Assembly (NCBI RefSeq): GCF_051521495.1
Contig: NZ_CP150355.1
Coordinates: forward strand, 10,664,001 to 10,728,000
Direction: 5' to 3'
Source: Sorangium sp051521495
GTDB lineage: Bacteria; Myxococcota_A; Polyangia; Polyangiales; Polyangiaceae
DNA length: 64,000 bases
The notes under the pieces were generated by a model. It did not search any database. It was not told where the DNA came from and was given only the letters and a program-made list of their open reading frames with translations. Shown piece by piece: positions 41,858-50,447 of this stretch. The position numbers were made by a program, and so were the translations under genes. The first letter of the stretch is position 1, and each line of letters begins with the position of its first letter.

Positions 41858-42796
41858 TCATCCTGTTCGACCTTGCAAAGATACGAGCGCTTCATCGTTC
41901 ACGACCACGCCGTGGAACACACGCATCCACCACGTTGCTGCGGGAAATACCACGCTACGCAGCCCTGCGCGCCATCGTTCAAGTGCGTCGCGGTATGCTG
42001 AGCGAAACGCCCGTACAGCGGCAACCGCGGCTCTTCGTGCGTCTGCATTTCCTCTCCCCACCGCGAACGTGGGATTGAATCCGCGCGGTGGCTCGACGCT
42101 GGTCGCTCGTTCGTCGGGCGAGACCATGCGTGCACGCTCGGGACCAAGAAAGCGGCAGCCTTTTCGCTTCATCGCAGCGTGCGCTTCCGCTTCCTTCCGC
42201 GCGAGTTCTACCGCGATCTCGCGCCGAAAGTCATCCGCGTCATCATCCGCCACAGCGGGCGGAAGCGAGATCGCAATGGCAACATCCTCGGGCCAGCCGG
42301 GGTTGCTCGGAGCAAAATAGACATTAGGACGCTTCGCCCGTAGCTCGCCGCGACCGATTTCGCTGACGAGCACCTTCGCTCCCGGCCATTCCTGCGCACG
42401 TCGTACCAGCCCCGCCTCCACCGGATTTGCAAGCGAATAAGAAATCTTTTCTACTACCGCCGCGCGTGTCAAGAGGCGCACAACGCTGGTCGCTTCGTGG
42501 CCCCATACTGGACCCTCCCAGGCCCGGAGCACCTTGGTCCCCAACGCCACGAGGCGATGAAACAGCTGCAGGAATCGCGGAAGCACGCCTTCGACGTCAG
42601 TGAGGACGATGTGCAGGTGCGTGGACATGGCGCACAATGCATGCACGCGAATGCCGTAGCGCTTGGCCGAAACCGCAAGAGCATAGACGATCAGCTGAGT
42701 GATCGCAGCATCCGGTCGAAAGAGGAAGTGTCTTCGCAAGGCACGTCGCGTGAGGAGATAAGTGGCACCGGCAACGATAGCGCGGGGCTGGCTCAT
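41858..42796 (-). CDS. RAYT-type Y1 (IS200-like) transposase
   Basis: 312 residues. The HUH nuclease motif appears as STHLHIVL with His60 and His62, followed by FLQLFHRLVALGTKVLRAWEG. A tyrosine in KISYSLANPVEAGLV (near 120) sits where REP-associated tyrosine transposases have their catalytic Tyr next to NPV(R/E)AGLV. A C-terminal extension of about 150 residues makes it long. RAYTs are domesticated single-copy enzymes that act on REP-like hairpins rather than on flanking IS ends, and no IS ends were found. Hairpins lie just upstream (42868-42901). Confidence 0.82.
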   Translation of the reverse strand: MSQPRAIVAGATYLLTRRALRRHFLFRPDAAITQLIVYALAVSAKRYGIRVHALCAMSTHLHIVLTDVEGVLPRFLQLFHRLVALGTKVLRAWEGPVWGHEATSVVRLLTRAAVVEKISYSLANPVEAGLVRRAQEWPGAKVLVSEIGRGELRAKRPNVYFAPSNPGWPEDVAIAISLPPAVADDDADDFRREIAVELARKEAEAHAAMKRKGCRFLGPERARMVSPDERATSVEPPRGFNPTFAVGRGNADARRAAVAAVRAFRSAYRDALERWRAGLRSVVFPAATWWMRVFHGVVVNDEALVSLQGRTG

Positions 42797-42867
42797 GGCT
42801 TCCGACTAAGCCAAAGGCGTGCCAGGTCTTGCAGCGAATGATTTCGCATACTTGAATCCCCGAAAAC

Positions 42868-42901
42868 CTGGCGGCCTCCCCTTCCGCCAGTCGGCCGCCA
42901 G
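42868..42901. repeat. Competing REP-like hairpins upstream of the RAYT gene
   Basis: CTGGCGGCC (42868-42876) can pair with GGCCGCCAG (42893-42901) across 16 bases. Its first seven bases can alternatively pair with CCGCCAG (42884-42890) across nine. The structure is 72 bp before the RAYT ATG, the kind of location where RAYT-recognised REP hairpins occur. Confidence 0.45.
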
Positions 42902-42969
42902 CGCCTACGCCTCGCACCGACCAGAAGACAACACGTATCGCGTCTCACCACCACCAACTCCACCAACTC

Positions 42970-43051
42970 AACGTCGGTCAGACCGGGCGTGCAGGCAATG
43001 TCGGTCGGGCCGGCAACGGCAACGTCGGTCAGGCCGACAGTCAGGTCGGCG
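42970..43051. repeat. Three imperfect GTCGGTC repeats
   Basis: GTCGGTC occurs at 42973-42979, 43000-43006 and 43024-43030. Each is preceded by AAC or AAT and followed within three bases by CCGG or CCGA, making small inverted repeats (for example GTCGG/CCGAC at the third copy). Located between the RAYT hairpins and the lipoprotein gene. Could be degenerate REP-type units. Confidence 0.45.
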
Positions 43052-43178
43052 CGGGCCCAACAGGGGCATCCGTTTCCGGTTGACATCTGGCACGGCGCAT
43101 GGATCAACCACATTGCGCGCGTTCATGGTTGTCGACCTCGTGCGATGCTCTCGCCCGCCATGCTGCTGGAGAACTCCC

Positions 43179-43691
43179 ATGCACCGACCCCTCCTCGCCC
43201 AAGGCCTTGTGCTGTCGCTCTCGCCGTTCGGGTGCTCTACTAGCCCGGAAATTCCTGAAGCCTACGGCATGGCGGTCATGACCGTGAACGGGGAGAACTT
43301 GGTGCTTGACACGGGGGATAACGGCAATCTGCCTGTCCCCAGATTCAATGACAGCTGGGACGTTGACTGCTCCCGCCTCAATGGCGAAACCAATCTGGAG
43401 CTGGTGGATCACTCGAAGAACAGGCGGGGCTTCTACTACCTCGATCTCCATCTGCTCGGCAGCAAGCGCAAGGGCGGCGATGCTGCTGTCGTGAACATGC
43501 GAATGTACGTCGACGATGAGCTTTTCTATGGCTCTTGCCCCGCGACGCTCCGGACATCGCCCGAGGACTCGCACGAATGCAAGTTCTCTTTCGCCAACTG
43601 TCGCCTGAACTTGCTCGACACTGCCCAGGACGTTGTCCCGGCGCGCCTCGAGCTCGCGTCATTCCACTTGAAATGGTGCTTCGTCCAGTGA
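43179..43691 (+). CDS. Putative lipoprotein, unknown function
   Basis: 170 residues. Short signal sequence MHRPLLAQGLVLSLSPFGC, with Cys19 as lipobox cysteine, preceded by GGAG. The mature part is beta-rich: YGMAVMTVNGENLVL, RGFYYLDLHLLGSKRKG, VVNMRMYVDDELFYGSCP. Four further cysteines may form disulfides (DVDCSRL, YGSCPAT, HECKF, ANCRL). No family recognised. Its base composition is less G+C-rich than its neighbours, and it lies beside the RAYT and its repeats, so acquisition by transfer is possible. Confidence 0.6.
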   Translation: MHRPLLAQGLVLSLSPFGCSTSPEIPEAYGMAVMTVNGENLVLDTGDNGNLPVPRFNDSWDVDCSRLNGETNLELVDHSKNRRGFYYLDLHLLGSKRKGGDAAVVNMRMYVDDELFYGSCPATLRTSPEDSHECKFSFANCRLNLLDTAQDVVPARLELASFHLKWCFVQ

Positions 43692-43899
43692 GGGGCCGGG
43701 GGCGCGGTATGTCCGAGGACAGCTCCTCCGCGGCGCGTCGTGGCTCATGGCGGCCGATGCCGTCGCACAGGTCGTCCGCACAGAGCGCGAGGCGCTCGCA
43801 GGAGGCGCGATCTTCGGCACTGCGTGCCGCAATGAGGCTCGGAGGAGCGCCCCGAGGCAGCGCTGGCCGGCGCGTCTGCCCGCAGGTACACCTCGATCC

Positions 43900-45756
43900 A
43901 TGGTGGATGTGTCTCCCCGGCGGAGGTTCAGCGCCGCGTTCGCTCGGTGGTCTCGCCGCGTCCGGCGGCGGCTCGCGCTCGATCTGGTCCTCACCGGCGC
44001 CGCCGCTGGGATGATGCTCGGCGCGGCGGGCGCAGCTGCCGCGTGGCACATGCGACACGGCGCGCTGCGCCCGTGGATGGCCGCGGGCGGGCTGCTCGGC
44101 GCGGCGGCCGGCGCAGCGGTGGCGCGCCGGCGCCAGTGGTCTGACCCGAACGTGGCGTTGTTTCTCGACGGCAAGCTCGGCTCCGCCGAGTCGGTCTCCA
44201 CGGCCGTTGAGCTCGCAGCAGCCGAAGACGGGGCGAACGGCGCGCCCGGATCCAACCCGTCCGCGGCCCACGAGGTGGTCTTCGCCCACGCGGCGGCGGC
44301 ACTCGACGGGGCAACCGCCCGGCAGGTCCGGACGCCCCTGTGGCGACGCTGGCATGCCGGAGCGCCCCTCGCGGCAGCGGCAATCGGCTATCTCAGCTGG
44401 CTTCCGCTGCCGCCAGCCCCCGCGGCAGCAGCGCCCCCGCCCGGGGCCGAGCAGGTGCGCCTCGCCGAGATCGCCGGACTGGAACGGGTGGTTCAGCTTG
44501 CCGACATCGACGCTCGGGACGCAGCGCAGCGCGATCGGCTGAAGAAGCTCGCGGACGACGCGAAGAAGCTCCGTGAAAAGCTGCGGAACGGCGTCGAGCG
44601 CCGCGAAGCGCAGGCCGAGCTCGGCAGGCTCCGCGACGCCATCACGGCAGAACGGCTATCGCTCGGTGAGGACGATCAGCGTCACGGGATGGAGTCGGCG
44701 ATCGGCAAGCTCGGAGAAGACCCTCGGCTGAAGCGGGCTGCGAAGGCGCTCGGCGATCGCGACCTCGTGGCGTTCGACGAGGAGATGGAGCGGCTCGCGA
44801 ACAAGCTCGAACGGGACGACCGCGAACGGGCCAGGAAGGCGCTCGAGGAGGCCGCCGAGTCCGCCAAGAGAGCCGGCGCCCCCGGCGTGGCGAAGGCGCT
44901 CGAGGAGCAGCGCAAGCTGCTGGCTCAGCGCGGCGAGCGTACCGACGCGCTGAGGGAGCTGGCGGAGGCGCTCGGCGAGGCGCTCGGCGACGAGGGGCGC
45001 GACGCTCTCGGCGAGCTCTCCCGGACCGGTAGCGACGAAGACGCGCGGCGGCTCGCTAGCAGCCTCGAGAAAGCGCTCGGGAAAATGAGCCCCGAAGAGC
45101 GCAAGCGGCTCGCCGACCGCTTGAAGCAGCGGACCATGCAGTCCCCTGAGAACACGCTCGGGGAGCCCATGTCGAAGGACCAGATGCGCGAGCTCGCGCG
45201 GCAGCTCGAGACGCCCGACGGCCAGCGACAGCTCGAGGAAGAGCTGCGCCGGATGGCCCAGGAAGGGAGCCCGAATAGCGAGGAATCGAAGCGCCAACGA
45301 GCGCTCGACGATGCGCAGCGCGGGGCGGGCGAGGCCGAGGGGCAGCTCGGGGGGACGCCGCTCCCGATGCCGATCGCGGGCGGGTCAGGCCAATCGGCGT
45401 CGGGCAGCCACGAAGGGCAGCACGGGCAGCAGAGCTCGCCGGGGGGCAACGTGGGCAAGCAGGGGTCCGCGCAGCGAGGTCACTCGGAGGGAGGCGGATC
45501 GGGCAGCCACGAAGGGCAGACCGGCGCGATCGCCGGAGGTGAGGTGCGCTCACGCGCCAGCGCGAGGCTCAACCAGGGCAGGGCGATGCCGGGGATCGTG
45601 ACGGGCCGAGCCGCAGGGCGCGCCGGAGACACCGCCAACGTGCGGGGCGAGAGCGCCCTCGGCGTCGTGGGTCCCCAGGAGGTCGGCGGCGTCGAGCGCA
45701 GCGATGTCCCCGAAGAGTACCGCGAGCAGGTAGGACGTTACTTCCAGCCACGCTGA
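43900..45756 (+). CDS. Long coiled-coil membrane protein (DUF4175-like layout)
   Basis: 618 residues from the ATG at 43900 (MVDVSPRRRF); an earlier in-frame ATG at 43747 adds only unrelated residues. Two N-terminal membrane segments (about 27-43 and 52-68), a third near 165, then some 300 residues of charged helix rich in Glu/Lys/Arg/Leu (KKLADDAKKLREKLRNG onward). A Gly/Ser/Gln-rich stretch precedes the terminal VPEEYREQVGRYFQPR, a motif typical of the C-terminus of such proteins. In related bacteria they accompany MoxR/DUF58/vWA operons; here the gene stands 11 kb away from the MoxR gene. Cell-envelope role presumed. Confidence 0.7.
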   Translation: MVDVSPRRRFSAAFARWSRRVRRRLALDLVLTGAAAGMMLGAAGAAAAWHMRHGALRPWMAAGGLLGAAAGAAVARRRQWSDPNVALFLDGKLGSAESVSTAVELAAAEDGANGAPGSNPSAAHEVVFAHAAAALDGATARQVRTPLWRRWHAGAPLAAAAIGYLSWLPLPPAPAAAAPPPGAEQVRLAEIAGLERVVQLADIDARDAAQRDRLKKLADDAKKLREKLRNGVERREAQAELGRLRDAITAERLSLGEDDQRHGMESAIGKLGEDPRLKRAAKALGDRDLVAFDEEMERLANKLERDDRERARKALEEAAESAKRAGAPGVAKALEEQRKLLAQRGERTDALRELAEALGEALGDEGRDALGELSRTGSDEDARRLASSLEKALGKMSPEERKRLADRLKQRTMQSPENTLGEPMSKDQMRELARQLETPDGQRQLEEELRRMAQEGSPNSEESKRQRALDDAQRGAGEAEGQLGGTPLPMPIAGGSGQSASGSHEGQHGQQSSPGGNVGKQGSAQRGHSEGGGSGSHEGQTGAIAGGEVRSRASARLNQGRAMPGIVTGRAAGRAGDTANVRGESALGVVGPQEVGGVERSDVPEEYREQVGRYFQPR

Positions 45757-45822
45757 GCCCCGGAATATGGAGGAGCGCGCAGCGGCGCCAACGGGGGCTA
45801 GAAAGTCGGCGCCCACCGAGGG

Positions 45823-46782
45823 CTAGAAGCTCGCGCCGAGCAGCAGACCGTTCATCTCCGCGCCCACGAGGGGCGCGGCGTACAACCGGGGGAGCCCGGC
45901 CTTCGGGCTCGGCGTGCGGCTCGACGTGGTGAACGCGTACAAGGCCGTGCCTGCGAGCACGACGCCGCCGCCGATGAAACTCCAGAACGAGACGTTGGCG
46001 AGCGTCGTCTGCGCGTCGCGCAGATCGATGCGCCTCGCGCTGCCGAACGGCTCCGTCGCGGCGGACTCGCCTTTCGCCGTGGAGAGGATCGCGAAGGTCA
46101 CGCCCGACGCGATCCCGAGCAGACCGACCGCTCCGCCCGCGACCACCAGCGGAATGTTCGGGCCCGAGTCGAGGCTCAGCGCGATGCTCTGGTCTGAGCC
46201 CCGCGCCACGAGCAGCGACGTCGACGTCCTCGCGCCGGCGCGGCGCGCCTCTATCATGCGCTTGCCGGGATCGACGAACACCTGGGCGCCGAGGGGCGAA
46301 TGCCCCACGAGCTTGCCGTCGATGAGCACCTCGGCATCCTCGACGTTCACGCTGATGCGGAGCGCGCCGACCTGCGACTTGGCAACGGCGAGCCGCTTCT
46401 GCAAGAAGCTCTTCTTCTCGGCCTTCTCGCCGAGCGGAAAGGTGTTGAGCGCGTAGAGGAGATGCTCGGCCGCCTCGCGGGGCTGGTTCACCTCCAGCTC
46501 GACGTTCCCGAGATTGCCCGCCACGTCGAAGCTCTGCTGCAGGTCCCACGCCGCCTGATAACGCGCCTCGGCCTCGACGAATCGCGCTTCGTCGTAGAAC
46601 CTGTTGCCCTCCCGGTAGAGCTGCGCGGCGCGCTCGCCCGCGCGCGAGGTCGCGGGGGGGGCTTCGGCCGGAGAGTTGGGCATCAGCCGAGCCTCACCGC
46701 TCGCGCTCGCGACGCTGGGCCCCAGAAGAACCGCCGCGCTCAGGAGGAATAGAGACGGGTATTTCAAGAATGGCTTTCGCAT
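45823..46782 (-). CDS. Exported TPR/PEGA-domain membrane protein
   Basis: 319 residues. Signal peptide 1-28. TPR-like helices about 45-130 (GERAAQLYREGNRFYDEARFVEAEARYQAAWDL; EAAEHLLYALNTFP). PEGA domain about 145-195 (LRISVNVEDAEVLIDGKLVGHSPLG). Two hydrophobic segments follow (VVAGGAVGLLGIASGVTFAIL; FWSFIGGGVVLAGTALYAF). This layout is very common in myxobacteria next to Ser/Thr kinases; the function is unknown. Next to a Pro-rich membrane protein gene on the same strand. Just past its stop, the sequence GGGGCTAGAA..GGCGCC echoes its own 3' end. Confidence 0.8.
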   Translation of the reverse strand: MRKPFLKYPSLFLLSAAVLLGPSVASASGEARLMPNSPAEAPPATSRAGERAAQLYREGNRFYDEARFVEAEARYQAAWDLQQSFDVAGNLGNVELEVNQPREAAEHLLYALNTFPLGEKAEKKSFLQKRLAVAKSQVGALRISVNVEDAEVLIDGKLVGHSPLGAQVFVDPGKRMIEARRAGARTSTSLLVARGSDQSIALSLDSGPNIPLVVAGGAVGLLGIASGVTFAILSTAKGESAATEPFGSARRIDLRDAQTTLANVSFWSFIGGGVVLAGTALYAFTTSSRTPSPKAGLPRLYAAPLVGAEMNGLLLGASF

Positions 46783-46822
46783 GGTGGCTGCCGGGACGAT
46801 TGCAATCCGGAGAGGCGACGCG

Positions 46823-48058
46823 TCAGGGGAACGGACGCGGGGGGGCGGTCGTCCCCGGGGGCGTTGTGGGCGACGCAGAGGGCGCGGACGGCAGGACCGG
46901 TGGTGGGATCGGATGGCTCACAGGCGATTCGTAGACATCGTCCGGCGTGGCCGCGGGCTTGGGGGGACGCTTCGCCTGCCCAGCGGGACGCGTTGAGGAC
47001 GGACGGGCGGCAGCCAGGGCTCCGGAATGTGCGGGCTGCGAGCTCGGCTCCGCCGTAGGCGGCGCCTTCGGGACGTCGAGCGCAGCAGGAACCGGCGGCT
47101 CTGCGGTGGGCGGCGGCTCGATCGCCACCGGAGGCGGATGCTCGGGCTGCGCGCTCGGGGTGGGCGTCGCGAGGCCGGCGGGATCGGGCGCGGGAGCGCG
47201 GCGGTCCTCGGCCTTCGCCGGCTCCTGATCGCTGGCCGGATTGGCGGCGCGCCACAGCACCCAGAAGCCCGCGACCGTCGCGCTCCCCAGAAACACGAGC
47301 AGCGCGAAGAGACCCAGCGGGGCCCGGCGGCGGCGCGCCGCGAGCACCGCCGCGGCGGCAGCGGCGGTCACCGCGGAAGGGTCGGACCGCGCTGCGGCCG
47401 GCGGCAGCCCCGCTCGAGGAAGGGCGGCGGGTGGTTGAGGAGCGGTCGCCGCAGTCGGCCGCTGCTTCCGGGATGCCTGGCCGCGCAGGCCGGACGACTC
47501 GTCTTCGGGCGGCGGCCAGACGCCGCTACCCACGCCGACGCGGGCCGCGCGGACGCCGCCCGGGCGCGCGCCACCCTGCCCATCAGGAGCCTCCGGCGGA
47601 GCGCCCGGCATTCCCTGCACAGGGATCCTGCGCATCGTCGGCCGGTTCCGTTCGTCGACGCCCTTCAACAGCGACGGCGCGACCTGGATCTTCTGCAGAT
47701 CCATCGCCTGGTGCTCTCGGTTCGGAGGCAGGGTGACCGGGGGGACATACACCTGCTTGTCGCTCGGCCCCGCCTCGCGATCCTGACGGCGCCGCGGCCT
47801 GGGCTCGCCCCACTGCACCACCCGCTCGACGGGCTGCGCTGCAGAGCCGGTGCTTCCCTCTTCAGGCCTGCGGCGCGGCTCCTGCGTAAGCGCCCGCTGT
47901 TGCGCCGGCGAGGGGTGCTCTTGCGGTGAGAAATTCGGCGTGTCGTACCCGCGCGGCGGCTGCTGCGGCAGCGTCGGTTGCTGCGGCGCGGCGTCGCCCG
48001 CAGCGCCCTGCCCCGCCGGCTGCCCTGGCGAGCTCTTGTTTGCGTTCCTGTTGGTCAT
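46823..48058 (-). CDS. Proline-rich single-pass membrane protein
   Basis: 411 residues from MTNRNANKSSPG. About 255 disordered Pro/Gln/Arg-rich cytosolic residues, including a PVTLPPNREHQAMDLQKIQVAPSLLKG stretch that is the only well-structured-looking part. One membrane segment near 258-282 (LGLFALLVFLGSATVAGFWVLW). Then a Pro/Ala/Thr-rich outer part (PPPVAIEPPPTAEPPVPAA) that could span the periplasm. No family recognised. Upstream of the PEGA gene by 40 bp, probably the same transcript. Confidence 0.65.
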   Translation of the reverse strand: MTNRNANKSSPGQPAGQGAAGDAAPQQPTLPQQPPRGYDTPNFSPQEHPSPAQQRALTQEPRRRPEEGSTGSAAQPVERVVQWGEPRPRRRQDREAGPSDKQVYVPPVTLPPNREHQAMDLQKIQVAPSLLKGVDERNRPTMRRIPVQGMPGAPPEAPDGQGGARPGGVRAARVGVGSGVWPPPEDESSGLRGQASRKQRPTAATAPQPPAALPRAGLPPAAARSDPSAVTAAAAAAVLAARRRRAPLGLFALLVFLGSATVAGFWVLWRAANPASDQEPAKAEDRRAPAPDPAGLATPTPSAQPEHPPPVAIEPPPTAEPPVPAALDVPKAPPTAEPSSQPAHSGALAAARPSSTRPAGQAKRPPKPAATPDDVYESPVSHPIPPPVLPSAPSASPTTPPGTTAPPRPFP

Positions 48059-48403
48059 GCCTGCCCCTCTCGCCACGCGCAAACGGCGCGCGGCTGCCCT
48101 GCGTGGACAGCAGCGCATCGAACCCCCGGTGCAAGGCGCCACGTTCTCATGGGCGCGCTCCCGAGGCGATCTGCCTCGACCGCCGCACTGCCGCCGGCGC
48201 GGCGGGTGCCGCAGCAGCGCTCCGGCAAGCACGGGGGCGCCATAGGCCAGCGTCGAATGTGCGCTGGCCCGCGCACGGGACCTTGGAGCTCGCTCGGGGG
48301 CAGGGCCACGGCATAGCCCCGAAGATACTCCACCCGGCCGTCACCACCACGCACCCAAGCGTCGCCTCCCCTTCCGAAGCGATGCAATGTCGGCCCGCCC
48401 GGA

Positions 48404-48457
48404 GGGCACTCGGAGCCGCTGCCGTCAGGGGCGTGACGGCAGCGGCTCCGGGTGCCC
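48404..48457. other. Very long perfect hairpin
   Basis: A 24-bp stem: 48404-48427 pairs with 48434-48457 around the six-base loop GGGGCG, with a single G-T wobble (48410/48451). The innermost pairs are CCGTCA/TGACGG; the outermost are GGGCAC/GTGCCC. No U-run on either side. By far the longest uninterrupted inverted repeat noticed in the window. It might end kinase transcription, be part of a small RNA, or be a mobile-element remnant. Confidence 0.8.
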
Positions 48458-48649
48458 GAAGGCTCCGATGCTGCGGACCATGCCGTCGTGCGAGGCGCGG
48501 CTCCGCGGGTCGACGGTTCGCAAGGTTGTCCATGGTCACCTTTTTGCTTTCTCACTGGAACACACGGGTGCTGTCCAAAACTGCGCTGTCGCACCTCCCG
48601 CGCGCCGCGGCCTCGATTTTTTGCACCCATCCTGCATCCAACGCCCGCT

Positions 48650-48841
48650 CCCAGGTTGAGCTGTCCCCGCTCCCAGGTTGAGCGGCCTCCGAGGTTGGTT
48701 GCCCCCCCAAGCCGCACCCAGGTTGAACCCCTCAGGCTACGCCGCCTGGTTGAGCCGCTTCAAGATTGAGCCGCCTCCAAGGGGGGACCCCCTCAAGCCC
48801 TCCGCTCCGCACCCAGGTTGATCCCTCTCTACCCAGGTTGA
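48650..48841 (-). repeat. Dispersed CAACCTGGG repeat cluster
   Basis: Read on the minus strand, TCAACCTGGG is found at 48650-48659, 48672-48681, 48717-48726, 48812-48821 and 48832-48841. Degenerate versions occur at about 48689, 48745-48754 and 48761-48770. Spacing is irregular (20 to about 50 bases). The core resembles the CAACC(T/C)CGG core of the 60.5-kb array. Confidence 0.75.
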
Positions 48842-48954
48842 CCCCTCCAGCGCCAGCGGTACCCATCGCACAGCTCGGATGGTAGCCGGTTCGTCGCTCC
48901 GGGTGACGTTCCTGGCAACCGCGGCGGCGCGGCGGCGACGTCGTCCCCGGCCCG

Positions 48955-50208
48955 TCAGCCCACGACGCTCACCAGCAATGCCAGGGTGAAGCCGAAGAGC
49001 ACCACGCTCACCACCAGCAATCCCATGGCCGCCCAGCTCGCCTGAACGCGCGCCGGCTTCCGTCGCGCGCGCCTCGCCCTGGCTCGGTGCGCTTCGGGAG
49101 CGCGCAGCAACCCAGATCCCGGGGTGGGCTGCGCGGCCGCGCCCGGCGCCGTGAGGCCGAACGCCTCCACGGTCGCGTTCAACGTCGGTGGGAGCAGCGG
49201 CGCTCGGACCGGAGGCACCGTCAACGGCGCCGTACGCTGCCAGCCCGACACCGACGGCACGGTCGACCCACGATCCGCCCCTCCCGAAAGCCCCGCGGCG
49301 ATGCGCGACAGCTCCGCCGCGAACGCCGCGGCGTCCGGGAAACGGAGCTCCGGGCGCTTCTCGAGCGCCCTCATGACCGCGCGGTCGAGCTCCGGCGGCA
49401 CCGGCCGCGGCGCGTGGCTCGACGGCGGCATGGGGACCTCGCTCGCGTGGGCGCGCACGAGCTCGTGGACGCGCCTCATGTGCTCGAACGGATCGCGACC
49501 GGCGAGCAGCGTGTAGAGCACCACGCCGGCCGCATAGACGTCGGTGCGGGCGTCGACCGCGAGCCCGCAAGCTTGCTCGGGCGAGAGATAGCGCGGCGTA
49601 CCGACGAGCACCCCCTCCTCCGTCTGATAGAGCGACGGCGACGGCGCGCGCCCATCGCCGCGCGGAGCAACCACCTTGGCGATCCCGAAATCGAGCACCT
49701 TCACCACGCGCCGCCCCTGCGCATCCGGGTCGCACACGAAGAGGTTCTCCAGCTTCACGTCGCGGTGCACGATGCCCGCGCCGTGCGCCGCGGCGAGACC
49801 CGCGAGCGTCTGCATCACGAGATCGAGCGCCTCCATCGCCGGCAGCGCGCCGCGCTCCGCGAGCTCCTCGCGCATCGTCCGGCCGTAGAGCCGCTCCATG
49901 ACGAGGAACGTCCGCCCTTCGGCCGTCCGCCCGAAGTCGGTGACGATCACCAGGTTGGGGTGGGTGAGCCGCGCCAGCGATTGCGCCTCGACGCGCATCC
50001 GCTCCACGAGCCGCGGCTCGCGGTTCAGATCACGGTGCAAGAGCTTCACCACCACGGGCTTGTCGAGGCCCACGTGCGCGGCCTCGATCACCTCGCCCAT
50101 CCCCCCGCGCCCGAGCCGGCGCACCGGCCGGTACGGCGTTCCCTCCAGCAAGGTATCGCTCAGCTCAGGCGCCACGCATCGGCTGTCTTCGTGCGAAGGC
50201 AAGGCCAT
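48955..50208 (-). CDS. Ser/Thr protein kinase with C-terminal membrane anchor
   Basis: 417 residues. Kinase domain about 28-300: glycine loop GRGGMGEV, Lys in VVVKLLHRD, catalytic loop IVHRDVKLEN, DFGIAK and SPEQA, all intact. A Ser/Thr/Pro linker (about 305-375) follows, then a basic RARARRARRKPAR and a single C-terminal membrane helix (MGLLVVSVVLFGFTLALLVSVV) with no outer sensor domain. It is therefore a tail-anchored PKN-type kinase facing the cytosol. Signal and targets unknown. GGAGG lies directly against the ATG, so an alternative start is possible. Confidence 0.9.
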   Translation of the reverse strand: MALPSHEDSRCVAPELSDTLLEGTPYRPVRRLGRGGMGEVIEAAHVGLDKPVVVKLLHRDLNREPRLVERMRVEAQSLARLTHPNLVIVTDFGRTAEGRTFLVMERLYGRTMREELAERGALPAMEALDLVMQTLAGLAAAHGAGIVHRDVKLENLFVCDPDAQGRRVVKVLDFGIAKVVAPRGDGRAPSPSLYQTEEGVLVGTPRYLSPEQACGLAVDARTDVYAAGVVLYTLLAGRDPFEHMRRVHELVRAHASEVPMPPSSHAPRPVPPELDRAVMRALEKRPELRFPDAAAFAAELSRIAAGLSGGADRGSTVPSVSGWQRTAPLTVPPVRAPLLPPTLNATVEAFGLTAPGAAAQPTPGSGLLRAPEAHRARARRARRKPARVQASWAAMGLLVVSVVLFGFTLALLVSVVG

Positions 50209-50447
50209 CCTCCGCGGGTCGAGGTGGTGCCGCCGTCGTCACACGACGCGAGGAATCGAGATCCCCTCTCGCTCCCGGACCTCGAGCGCGCGAGCGCTCT
50301 TTTCACACGCTCGCCACAGGCCGCTCAAGATTTCGGCAGATCCGCGCGCAGGCGCATCCTGAAGCATTCCCCGGTCGCGATCCAAATTTCCACGCAAAGA
50401 GACAGGCGCGTACGATTTCAGAGCGCGACGCGATCGCGATCATGCGC

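Larger units (their letters stand above)
48059..48954. other. Repeat-rich intergenic region downstream of the kinase
   Basis: 896 bp between the kinase stop and the Pro-rich protein start. It holds a 24-bp-stem hairpin (48404-48457) and a cluster of short CCCAGGTTGA repeats (48650-48841). Frames crossing it (for example 48147-48539 minus, which has AAGGTGA before its ATG) lack family resemblance. It must also contain the promoter for the Pro-rich/PEGA pair, not identified. Confidence 0.5.

Noticed and set aside
41858..42796. Complete insertion sequence
   Set aside because: The transposase is of the RAYT type and no terminal ends, target duplication or second gene could be found; it is treated as a single domesticated gene.
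48147..48539. 130-codon minus frame with AAGGTGA before an ATG
   Set aside because: Traverses the 24-bp hairpin, so much of its peptide is encoded by an inverted repeat; no protein-like character.
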